Shown piece after piece: positions 34,893 to 41,671 of a DNA stretch of 64,000 bases. This DNA comes from Streptomyces hundungensis (GTDB lineage Bacteria; Actinomycetota; Actinomycetes; Streptomycetales; Streptomycetaceae): NCBI RefSeq assembly GCF_003627815.1, contig NZ_CP032698.1:4650001-4714000 (forward strand), given 5' to 3'. How positions within the stretch are numbered: position 1 is the first letter of the stretch; each line of letters starts with the position of its first letter. A program made the position numbers and the translations under genes. Below the pieces are notes generated by a model. It had not been told where the DNA came from. It was given only the letters and a program-made list of their open reading frames with translations, and did not search any database.

Positions 34893-35108
34893 GAATGGTG
34901 CCCATCAGGCCGGGATTCTCTGCCCGTTCACCTGGTGCGGCTGGCCCGTAATCGACGGGTCGACGTCGCGTGGGTGCTCGATGTTCATGCTCGGTCCGTG
35001 GGGCCTTTATTGCGTAGAAGGTGATCCTCTCGGATGTCCCAGGTCTCGCGGGCCGTTGAGTCCTTTCTACTCCCGAACGGCGAGAAGCGAAACCCCTGAC
35101 CACAGTTC
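34893..35108. ncRNA. ssrS: Probable 6S RNA locus (rod-like structured RNA)
   Basis: In a 433-base gap with no gene, the two ends of this 216-nt stretch pair in a long interrupted duplex. TCAGG near 34905 pairs with CCTGA near 35096, the TTCTC and GTTC segments at 34916-34928 pair with GAACGG/GAGAA at 35075-35087, and GGCCCG pairs further in. The middle is open with small hairpins. This rod with interrupted arms and about 200-nt length is the 6S RNA layout. I recall that S. coelicolor 6S RNA (scr3559) lies between the same two genes, an oxidoreductase and a HAD protein. Plus-strand ends in UUUACUUUU; the minus strand has a hairpin terminator, so the strand is not settled. Confidence 0.55.
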
Positions 35109-35197
35109 TTTACTTTTAGCTTCAAACAGGGAGGAAACGGGCGTCTGTTTTCGCCTGTTTCTCCAGACGCGCACGTCGAACGGGTTTGGCGCCCCTC

Positions 35198-36034
35198 TCA
35201 CGCAGAGGCGGCATCCCGCCGACGGCTCGCGTACCAGACGATGCCGGCGGTCGCGGCGGCCGCGCCGACCGCCGCCGCTGCCACCAGTGCCGACCGGGGC
35301 GGCATCTTGATCGCGGGCAACCGTTGCTTGAGGCTCACCGGCTTGTTGAAGACGAGAATCGGCCATTGTCTGGCGGTCGCTTCGCGGCGCAGGGCCCGGT
35401 CCGGATTGACGGCGTAGGGGTGGCCGACCGACTCCAGCATCGGGACGTCGGTCGCCGAATCGCTGTAGGCGTAGCAGCGCGCCAGGTCGTATCCCTCGGA
35501 GGCGGCCAGGTCCTTGACGGCCTCGGCCTTCGTCGGCCCATAGGCGTAGTACTCCACGTCCCCCGTGAAGCAGCCGTCGTCGCCGACCACCATTCTGGTG
35601 GCCACCACCCGGTCCGCGCCCAGCAGTTCGCCGATCGGCTCGACGACCTCGGCGCCGGAGGTCGACACGATGACCACGTCACGGCCGGCGGCGTGGTGCT
35701 CCTCGATGAGGGAGGCGGCCTCGTCGTAGATGATCGGGTCGATCAGATCATGCAGCGTCTCGGCGACGATCTCCTTGACCTGCTGGACGTTCCAGCCCTT
35801 GCACAGAGCGGACAGATACTCGCGCATCCCCTCCATCTGGTCGTGGTCCGCACCGCCCGCGAGGAATACGAACTGCGCGTACGCAGTGCGCAGTACGGCG
35901 CGGCGGTTGATCAGTCCTCCTTGATAGAAGGACTTGCTGAAGGTCAGCGTCGACGACTTGGCAATGACTGTCTTGTCCAAGTCGAAGAAGGCGGCGGTAC
36001 GCGGCAACGAGTGGTTTTCCACAAGTCCGAGCAT
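35198..36034 (-). CDS. HAD-IB phosphatase with C-terminal membrane helix (SerB-like)
   Basis: 278-residue haloacid-dehalogenase-family phosphatase. Motif I is AFFDLDKTVIAKSS (nucleophile and acid Asp, the second with Leu between), motif II VIVSTSG, motif III the Lys in GPTKAEAVKDL, and motif IV AYSDSATDVPMLESVG. The C-terminal 30 residues form a single membrane helix (ALVAAAAVGAAAATAGIVWY) with a short basic tail. In S. coelicolor the counterpart is, as I recall, called a morphological differentiation-associated protein, and it borders the ssd-tad cluster. The phosphate substrate is unknown; phosphoserine is only one option. GGTGGGCG precedes the ATG at 36034. Confidence 0.88.
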   Translation of the reverse strand: MLGLVENHSLPRTAAFFDLDKTVIAKSSTLTFSKSFYQGGLINRRAVLRTAYAQFVFLAGGADHDQMEGMREYLSALCKGWNVQQVKEIVAETLHDLIDPIIYDEAASLIEEHHAAGRDVVIVSTSGAEVVEPIGELLGADRVVATRMVVGDDGCFTGDVEYYAYGPTKAEAVKDLAASEGYDLARCYAYSDSATDVPMLESVGHPYAVNPDRALRREATARQWPILVFNKPVSLKQRLPAIKMPPRSALVAAAAVGAAAATAGIVWYASRRRDAASA

Positions 36035-36066
36035 AGGCGCCCACCATTCGGCGTAAGCTCAGGCGC

Positions 36067-36132
36067 GTGGGTTTGCCTGAGAAGGCTCTCGGGTACACCA
36101 TGGAAGTCACGGATCGTTCGCGACCGTGCTAA
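36067..36132 (+). CDS. Possible 21-residue leader peptide upstream of ssd
   Basis: A GTG-to-TAA frame encodes VGLPEKALGYTMEVTDRSRP plus Cys and is followed 38 bases later by a strong hairpin (36170-36204). TAAGCT at 36054-36059 lies where a -10 box of a leaderless transcript would be. The arrangement resembles an attenuator leader in front of the tad cluster, but nothing proves translation. Confidence 0.25.
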   Translation: MGLPEKALGYTMEVTDRSRPC

Positions 36133-36169
36133 CCCGGTCCGACTCCTCCCCCCCGAGTCGTACCGTGGG

Positions 36170-36204
36170 GACGACCCCCGCTCTCCCCCCCGGCGGGGGT
36201 CGTC
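36170..36204 (+). terminator. Orphan terminator-like hairpin between HAD and ssd genes
   Basis: Perfect 11-bp stem GACGACCCCCG / CGGGGGTCGTC around a 13-base C-rich loop. No full gene ends just upstream on either strand. It lies in a 442-base gap (36035-36476) between divergent genes and about 270 bases before ssd. It may end a short leader RNA. Confidence 0.65.
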
Positions 36205-36476
36205 GCATGTCCGGACGCGTTTTCGGCCCTCGGTTCCGATCGCTGTCCCCTTCTCCCGCCCTCGCGCGCAGGGCTGTCTCACGCCTCGGGCTCGTCACTG
36301 TGCGTAATGGTTGCGCTGCGCTCCGGAAGTCACCGGTATAGGCGAACGAGATATCCACAACGCGGCCGTTGTCCACAGATTTCGACCAAGATCCACATCA
36401 TTTCAGGTCTGCCTCCACGGTGATTCCAGTTCGCGAAGAACGCGGACACGGGAATCGCAGAGAGGGGACGGAAAAC

Positions 36477-37592
36477 GTGGACGGAGTCATGGCTTCCGAT
36501 CGATCGCCGGGCGCGGAAGGGCGTCGCGGCGGACCGCTGATCGTGACCGAGGACGAGGAACTGCTCGACGATCTGCTGCGGCTGTGCGCCGCCGCGGGCA
36601 CCGAACCCGAGGTCTGCCACGGGGTGCCCGAACGCCGGGGAGGCTGGGAGAACGCGCCGCTGATCCTGGTGGGCGACGACGCGGCGCCCCGGCTGCTCGG
36701 AGCCGCCCGCAGGCGCGGGGTGCTCCTGGTGGGCCGGGACCAGGACGACCCCGGGGTCTGGCAGAGGGCTGTGGAGCTCGGCGCGGACCATGTGCTGCGG
36801 CTGCCCGACGCCGAGCCGTGGCTCGTCGACCGGATCGCGGACGCGGCCGAAGGCGTGGGGCGGCCCGCCCTGACGGTCGGAGTGGTCGGCGGACGGGGCG
36901 GGGCCGGCGCCTCGACACTGGCCTGCGCCCTCGCGGTGACCGCCGCCCGAGCGGGCCGGCGCACCCTGCTCATCGACGGCGACCCGCTCGGCGGCGGCCT
37001 CGATGTGCTGCTCGGCGGCGAACAGGCCGACGGGCGACGATGGCCGGATTTCGCCGCCTCGCGAGGGCGGGTCGCCGGGGGCGCCCTGGAGGAATCCCTG
37101 CCGCGGCTGCACCAGTTGAGGGTGTTGAGCTGGGATCGCGGGGACTCGGTGGTGATCCCGGGCGAAGCGATGCGCGCCGTGCTCGCTGCCGCCCGCAGGC
37201 GCGGCGGGGTGGTCGTCGTGGACCTGCCGCGCCGCGTCGACGACTCGGTGGTCGAGGCACTCGCCCAGCTGGACCTGGGACTGCTGGTGGTCCCGGCCGA
37301 ACTGCGCGCGGTCGCCGCGGCCAACCGGGTCGCCGCCTCGGTCGGGATGGTGCTGCGCGATCTGCGCGCCGTGGTGCGCGGCCCGTACGCGTCCGGTCTC
37401 GACGAACAGTGGGTGGCCGACGCCCTGGGGCTGCCGCTGGCCGGCGAACTGCCGGTGGAGCCCGGGTTGTTGGAAGCCCAGGAGGCAGGCGCGCCGCCGG
37501 GCAGCGCGCCCCGTGGACCCTTGGCCAAATTCTGTACGGCCTTCTGGGACCAGGCGCTGGCCGGCGGCCTCACCGGGGGAGCGCTGTCATGA
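36477..37592 (+). CDS. ssd: Septum-site-determining protein Ssd (MinD/CpaE-like)
   Basis: 371-residue MinD/CpaE-related protein, the Ssd family that heads actinobacterial tad clusters and affects septum placement. The N-terminal part is a degenerate receiver-like domain (LLDDLLRLCAAAGTEPEV). The ATPase domain follows, with VVGGRGGAGASTLACALAV, where the Walker A Lys is replaced by Ala, LLIDGDPLGGGLDVLLGG and VVVDLPRRVDDS. It therefore probably binds rather than hydrolyses nucleotide. GTG at 36477 has GAGGGGACGG upstream; ATG at 36489 is too close to its ribosome site. It overlaps tadA by four bases and is likely to localise the Tad machinery to pole or septum. Confidence 0.9.
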   Translation: MDGVMASDRSPGAEGRRGGPLIVTEDEELLDDLLRLCAAAGTEPEVCHGVPERRGGWENAPLILVGDDAAPRLLGAARRRGVLLVGRDQDDPGVWQRAVELGADHVLRLPDAEPWLVDRIADAAEGVGRPALTVGVVGGRGGAGASTLACALAVTAARAGRRTLLIDGDPLGGGLDVLLGGEQADGRRWPDFAASRGRVAGGALEESLPRLHQLRVLSWDRGDSVVIPGEAMRAVLAAARRRGGVVVVDLPRRVDDSVVEALAQLDLGLLVVPAELRAVAAANRVAASVGMVLRDLRAVVRGPYASGLDEQWVADALGLPLAGELPVEPGLLEAQEAGAPPGSAPRGPLAKFCTAFWDQALAGGLTGGALS

Positions 37593-38824
37593 GGGGGACG
37601 CGGAATGCGCGCTATCCGGGTATGACGGTGCCGGTCGACGACGGGGCACGGGCGCACGGCGATCTCGCGCGGGGAGCCGGACCGCCCTTGCTCGACGCCG
37701 TACGGCAACGCCTGGCCGAGAGCGGGGCCGAACCCACCCCGGCCAGGGTCGCCGCCGCCCTGCGCGCCCAGGGCAGGCTGCTCGGCGATGCCGAAGTGCT
37801 GGGTGGGGCCGAGGAGTTGAGGTGCGAGCTGGTGGGGACGGGCCCGCTGGAACCCCTGCTCGCCGACCCCGAGGTGACGGACGTCCTGGTCTCCGCACCC
37901 GACCGGGTGTGGGTGGACCGGGGCGGCGGGCTCGAACTGACCGGCGTCCGCTTCGCCGACGCGGCGGCGGTGCGCCGGCTGGCCCAGCGCCTGGCCGCGG
38001 TGGCGGGACGCAGGCTGGACGACGCCCGGCCCTGGGTGGATGCCCGGCTGCCGGACGGCACCCGGATGCATGCCGTCCTGGACCCGGTCGCCGTCGGCTC
38101 GGCCTGCCTCTCGTTGCGGGTGGTGCGTCCCAGGGCGTTCACCCTGGCCGAACTCACCGCGGCCAAAACGGTGCCGCCCGGGGGTGAACGGCTGCTGCGG
38201 GCGTTGATTGAAGCGCGGGTTTCGTTCCTGGTCAGCGGCGGCACCGGCACCGGCAAGACCACGCTTCTCTCCACCTTGCTCGGCCTCGTGGGGGCGGAGG
38301 AGCGCATCGTCCTGGCCGAGGATTCCGCCGAGTTGAGGCCCGACCATCCCCATGTGGTGCGCCTCGAATCGCGGCCCGCCAACCAGGAGGGCGCGGGGTT
38401 GGTGACCCTGCGGGACCTGGTGCGCCAGGCGCTGCGCATGCGGCCGGACCGGCTGGTCGTGGGCGAGGTGCGGGGCGCCGAGGTGACCGACCTGCTGGGC
38501 GCTTTGAATACGGGCCACGAGGGAGGTTCGGGGACGGTTCACGCGAATTCGGCGGCCGATGTGCCGGCCCGTCTCGAAGCGCTGGGCACGGCGGCCGGGC
38601 TAGACCGGGCCGCGCTGCACAGCCAGTTGGCGGCCGCGCTGTCGGTGGTGGTCCACCTCGTACGTGACCGGGCGGGGCAGCGCCGCATCGCCGAGGTGCG
38701 CGTCCTGGAGCGCGACCCGGCGGGCCTGGTCAGGACGGTGCCCGCGCTGCGGTGGGGCGAGGCGGGGTTCGAGCACGACTCGGGCTGGGAGCGGCTGCGG
38801 ACACTGATCGGGGGTGCGTGGTGA
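37589..38824 (+). CDS. tadA: TadA/CpaF-family secretion ATPase
   Basis: 411-residue type II/IV secretion (GspE-superfamily) ATPase that powers Flp pilus assembly. The N-terminal domain includes ELVGTGPLEPLLADPEVTDV (the family's entry motif). The motor domain has Walker A VSGGTGTGKTTLLS, the Asp box RIVLAEDSAEL, Walker B-like MRPDRLVVGEVRGAEVTDLL and the His box GSGTVHANSAADV. Start ATG at 37589 in ATGA overlap with ssd, with GGGGAG upstream. It is cytoplasmic, bound to the TadB/TadC platform encoded directly after it. Confidence 0.95.
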   Translation: MRGTRNARYPGMTVPVDDGARAHGDLARGAGPPLLDAVRQRLAESGAEPTPARVAAALRAQGRLLGDAEVLGGAEELRCELVGTGPLEPLLADPEVTDVLVSAPDRVWVDRGGGLELTGVRFADAAAVRRLAQRLAAVAGRRLDDARPWVDARLPDGTRMHAVLDPVAVGSACLSLRVVRPRAFTLAELTAAKTVPPGGERLLRALIEARVSFLVSGGTGTGKTTLLSTLLGLVGAEERIVLAEDSAELRPDHPHVVRLESRPANQEGAGLVTLRDLVRQALRMRPDRLVVGEVRGAEVTDLLGALNTGHEGGSGTVHANSAADVPARLEALGTAAGLDRAALHSQLAAALSVVVHLVRDRAGQRRIAEVRVLERDPAGLVRTVPALRWGEAGFEHDSGWERLRTLIGGAW

Positions 38825-39708
38825 CGGCCCTGTCGATGGGGCTGCCCGCCTGGGCGGCGATGTGCGCGGGGGCCGCGGCGTGGATGTGGACGGGCCAGGA
38901 CCAGGGGATGCGAAGGGCCCGGCTGATCTTCGCGGGCGCGGCGAGCGGGGGCGCTGCTGGGGACGGCTCCGGGCTCGGGCCGGCGCCCCTGGGACGGTGG
39001 ATCGAGCGAGTGCGGAGTCGATCGCGCCCGCGCGTGGAGTGGCTGTGCCTACCGCTGGGCCTGGCGCTCGCCGTCCTCGGCGGGTCGGTGCTTCCGCTGG
39101 TCGCCGGGGCCCTGGCGGTGCCGCTGGTGGGACGGCGGCTGCGTGCCCGAGAGCGTGAGCGGGCCAGGGCGCGGCGCGCCGACGAGGTGATCGCCTGGTG
39201 TGCCGCGGTGGCCGGGGAGCTGCGGGCGGGCCGCCAACCCGGCCGGGCGCTGGCGCTGGCCGCCCGGGACACGACGGCCTTGGGCGCGGCGACGGCGCCG
39301 GTGGTGGCGGCCGCCACGTTCGGCGGCGATGTGCCGGGCGCGCTGCGTGAGGCGGCCAAGGAGCCGGGCGCCGAGGGCCTCGCCGGAGTCGCCGCGTGCT
39401 GGCAGGTAGCGGTGGACGGCGGCGCCGGGCTCGCCTCCGGGCTGGAGCGTCTTGAGGGCGCGCTGCGGGCCGAGCGGGAACAACAGGAGTCGCTGCGCTC
39501 GGAGTTGGCGGGCCCGCGCACCACGGTACTGCTGCTCGCGCTCCTGCCGGCCCTGGGACTGGTGCTCGGTACGGCGATGGGCGCGGGACCGTTACGGGTG
39601 CTGCTGCACAGCGCGGCCGGCTTCGGATGCCTGCTGGTGGCCGGGGTCCTGGAGGCCGCCGGGGTGTGGTGGGCGGCCCGGATCGTACGGGCGGGGGAGG
39701 GGCGATGA
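38821..39708 (+). CDS. tadB: TadB-like pilus platform protein
   Basis: 295-residue type II secretion F-domain membrane protein forming half of the Flp pilus inner-membrane platform. The cytoplasmic F domain is seen as ADEVIAWCAAVAGELRAGRQ, with TFGGDVPGALREAAKEPG and WQVAVDGGAGLASGLERLEG. Membrane helices are near the N-terminus (WLCLPLGLALAVLGGSVLPL) and at the C-terminus (TVLLLALLPALGLVLGTAM, LLVAGVLEAAGVWWAARIV). The GTG at 38821 overlaps the tadA stop (GTGA); a GTG one codon earlier is equally possible. Its stop overlaps tadC by ATGA. Confidence 0.9.
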   Translation: MTALSMGLPAWAAMCAGAAAWMWTGQDQGMRRARLIFAGAASGGAAGDGSGLGPAPLGRWIERVRSRSRPRVEWLCLPLGLALAVLGGSVLPLVAGALAVPLVGRRLRARERERARARRADEVIAWCAAVAGELRAGRQPGRALALAARDTTALGAATAPVVAAATFGGDVPGALREAAKEPGAEGLAGVAACWQVAVDGGAGLASGLERLEGALRAEREQQESLRSELAGPRTTVLLLALLPALGLVLGTAMGAGPLRVLLHSAAGFGCLLVAGVLEAAGVWWAARIVRAGEGR

Positions 39709-40499
39709 GCCTGTTCGGACCGGACGTTGCCCACAGGCTGGGGGCGGTGGTGGGGGTGGCCGCCCTCGCCCTGTGGGCGGCCCTGGCGGTGGCGCGGCGC
39801 GGAGAGGAACGCAGGGTGCGGCGCCGAATGGCCGCGCTGCTGGCTCTGGAGGCGATGACCCCGCCCTCACGCCGGCGCTGGGATCCACGGTGGACGGCGC
39901 GGGCGAAGCCCTGGGCCGCACCACTCGGCGCACTCGTTGCTTGCTACGTCCTGGTCGGCGGGGTCGCGGGCGTACTCGTCGGCCTGGCGGCGGCGTACGG
40001 GACCCGGGCGTGGGGGCGCCGACAGCGGGCCCGGGGGCAGGGCGCCGAGGCGTCACGGGCCGCGGCACGCGAACTGCCGCTCGCCGCCGACCTGTTGGCC
40101 GCGTGCCTGGCGGCCGGTGCCGGGCCGCGCGAGGCGGCGGGAGCGGTCGGAGCATCCCTCCAGGGGCCCGTCGGAGCCCGGCTCGGGAAGGTGGCGGCCG
40201 AACTGCGCATGGGCGGCGACCCGGTCGAGGCGTGGGGGAGGTTGGGGGCGATACCGGGGGCGTCGGAGCTGGCCCGCTGCCTGGAGCGGGCCGCCTCGTC
40301 CGGGGCTCCGGCGGCGGGCCCGGTCGCGCGGGTGGCCGAGCGCTGCCGCGCCGAACGAACCCGCCAGGCCTCGGCCCGGGCCAGACGCGCGGGCGTACTG
40401 ATCACCGGCCCCCTGGGGCTCTGCTTCCTGCCGGCCTTCCTGGCTGCGGGCGTCGCCCCGGTGGTGATCGGGCTTGCGGGCGGGTTGCTGAGGCGGTGA
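39705..40499 (+). CDS. tadC: TadC-like pilus platform protein
   Basis: 264-residue partner of TadB in the platform. It has an N-terminal helix (LGAVVGVAALALWAALAVAR), a second pair around LGALVACYVLVGGVAGVLVG, the F domain with LAADLLAACLAAGAGPREAA, and C-terminal helices (GVLITGPLGLCFLPAFLAAG, VAPVVIGLAGGLL). The P-L-G-L-C-F-L-P-A-F motif is typical of TadC. The start ATG overlaps the tadB stop. The following 140 bases hold a tandem repeat array before the pilin gene. Confidence 0.9.
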   Translation: MSLFGPDVAHRLGAVVGVAALALWAALAVARRGEERRVRRRMAALLALEAMTPPSRRRWDPRWTARAKPWAAPLGALVACYVLVGGVAGVLVGLAAAYGTRAWGRRQRARGQGAEASRAAARELPLAADLLAACLAAGAGPREAAGAVGASLQGPVGARLGKVAAELRMGGDPVEAWGRLGAIPGASELARCLERAASSGAPAAGPVARVAERCRAERTRQASARARRAGVLITGPLGLCFLPAFLAAGVAPVVIGLAGGLLRR

Positions 40500-40516
40500 A
40501 CCAGGGCGTGGGCGGC

Positions 40517-40596
40517 GTAACGCACGGGCGCCGCGGAACGCACGGGCCACGTAGCGCGCGGGCCACGTAACGCGCGGGCCATGTGCCGCGCGGCAC
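40517..40596. repeat. 16-bp tandem repeats and palindrome between tadC and pilin gene
   Basis: Units of the form GTAACGCGCGGGCCAC recur at 40517 (variant), 40551-40566 and 40567-40582, with a decayed copy at about 40537. They run into the perfect 14-bp palindrome GTGCCGCGCGGCAC at 40583-40596. The array sits 44 bases upstream of the pilin start, where it could form a processing hairpin setting a higher pilin level, or bind a regulator. Confidence 0.85.
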
Positions 40597-40639
40597 ACGA
40601 ACCACTCAACGAACGTACTCATCAAGGGAGTTCAACACC

Positions 40640-40873
40640 ATGACTGCGATCATGAACCACCCGGCGGATGCCACGAAGCGACGGATGCGGCTCTGGCGGC
40701 TGGCGCTGCGGCGCCGGATCCGGGGTGATGCCGGGATGTCGACGTCCGAGTACGCCGTGGGCACGCTTGCCGCATGCGCTTTCGCCGCGATCTTGTACAA
40801 GGTCGTCACGAGCGGCGGGGTCGTCACGGCGCTGACCCAGCTGATCACCAAGGCGCTCGATGTGCAGTTCTGA
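40640..40873 (+). CDS. Flp-type pilin (DUF4244)
   Basis: 77-residue Flp/Tad major pilin of the actinobacterial DUF4244 type. A basic leader (RRMRLWRLALRRRIRGDAG) precedes the prepilin cleavage motif G-MSTSEY-A, exactly G then four residues then Glu-Tyr, so cleavage would follow the Gly. A hydrophobic helix (AVGTLAACAFAAILYKVV) forms the pilus core. AAGGGAG ten bases before the ATG at 40640 gives a strong start, unlike the coupled starts around it, fitting a need for more pilin. The tadE-like gene starts inside its last codons. Confidence 0.93.
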   Translation: MTAIMNHPADATKRRMRLWRLALRRRIRGDAGMSTSEYAVGTLAACAFAAILYKVVTSGGVVTALTQLITKALDVQF

Positions 40874-41237
40874 GCGCTCCGGGCGGTGGCGGCGCGACCG
40901 GGGCTTCGTGACGGCCGAGACGGCGGTGGCGATCCCGGCCCTGGTGGGGTTCGCGCTGGCGCTGCTCTGGGCGCTGACGGCGGCCTCCGCGGAGATCCGG
41001 TGTGTGGACGCGGCCCGGGCCGGGGCCCGTGCGGTGGCCCGCAGCGAACCGGAGACCGTCGCGGTGGCGGCTGCCCGGTCGGCGGCGCCGAAGGGTGCCA
41101 CGGTCACGGTGCGGCGGACCGGTGAGCTGTGGCGGGTCCGGGTGGAGTCCGCCACCCCGGGCCCGCACCACCTGGCCCTGACGCTGAGCGCGGAAGCGGC
41201 GGCCCTGGCCGAGGACACGGTGGGGGAGGCCCTGTGA
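40860..41237 (+). CDS. TadE-like pseudopilin
   Basis: 125-residue TadE-family protein, a minor pilin of Flp systems. The basic N-terminus (CSSERSGRWRRDRG) precedes the processing-like motif G-FVTAETAVAIPAL with one membrane helix (VGFALALLWALTAASA). The soluble C-terminal domain is small. The ATG lies 14 bases inside the pilin gene, and its stop overlaps the next start (GTGA), so it is coupled on both sides. Confidence 0.88.
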   Translation: MCSSERSGRWRRDRGFVTAETAVAIPALVGFALALLWALTAASAEIRCVDAARAGARAVARSEPETVAVAAARSAAPKGATVTVRRTGELWRVRVESATPGPHHLALTLSAEAAALAEDTVGEAL

Positions 41238-41671
41238 AGGGGCGGGAGCCAAGCGCCACGAACCGGTGCCTGTCCACTCGATGGAGGCTGAACTGGTCTA
41301 TAAGGGAAGCGAGTTGTGTGGATCGGGGTTCCGCCACCGTGTGGGTGGCGCTCACGGCCGCCACGATGTGCGCGGTGTTCGCGGCGGTGCTGTGCCTCGG
41401 ACAGGCGGTGGCTGCGCGGCACCGGGCCGGCGGGGCCGCCGATCTGGCCGCCCTCGCGGCGGCCGACCGGGCCCTGTGGGGCGCGACGGATGCCTGTGCC
41501 AAGGCCGCCGAGGTCGCCGCGGCCCAGGGTGCGCGGATGGTGCGCTGTTCGGTGACCGGAGAGATCGCGGACGTACGGGTGCGGGCGAGGTTCGGCCCGT
41601 ACGCACCCAGCGTCAGGGCCCGGGCGGGGCCGCCCCCGGGTCCGACGGGGCGCCCCGCAGCAGTTCCGTGA
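41234..41671 (+). CDS. Helicase/secretion-neighbourhood TadE-like protein (TadF-type)
   Basis: 145-residue minor-pilin-like membrane protein. RGSATVWVALTAATMCAVFA with a following helix and then AARHRAGGAADLAALAAADR is the signature of the TadE-like family named for lying next to a secretion locus and a DECH helicase (I know it as TIGR03816), and that is the context here. Two Cys (DACAKAAE, VRCSVTG) may form a disulfide outside the cell. GTG at 41234 overlaps the previous stop; an internal start closer to the helix is possible. Its last 59 bases overlap the end of the convergent helicase gene. Confidence 0.85.
   Translation: MKGREPSATNRCLSTRWRLNWSIREASCVDRGSATVWVALTAATMCAVFAAVLCLGQAVAARHRAGGAADLAALAAADRALWGATDACAKAAEVAAAQGARMVRCSVTGEIADVRVRARFGPYAPSVRARAGPPPGPTGRPAAVP

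Noticed and set aside
34864..35024. Short plus-strand frames in the gap between the Fic-like and HAD genes
   Set aside because: They lie within the self-complementary RNA-like region and have no protein resemblance; the structure explains the sequence better.
36311..36476. Upstream extension of the tadA frame to 36311
   Set aside because: It would overlap the whole ssd gene in another frame. The tadA start in ATGA overlap at 37589 with its own ribosome site explains the data.
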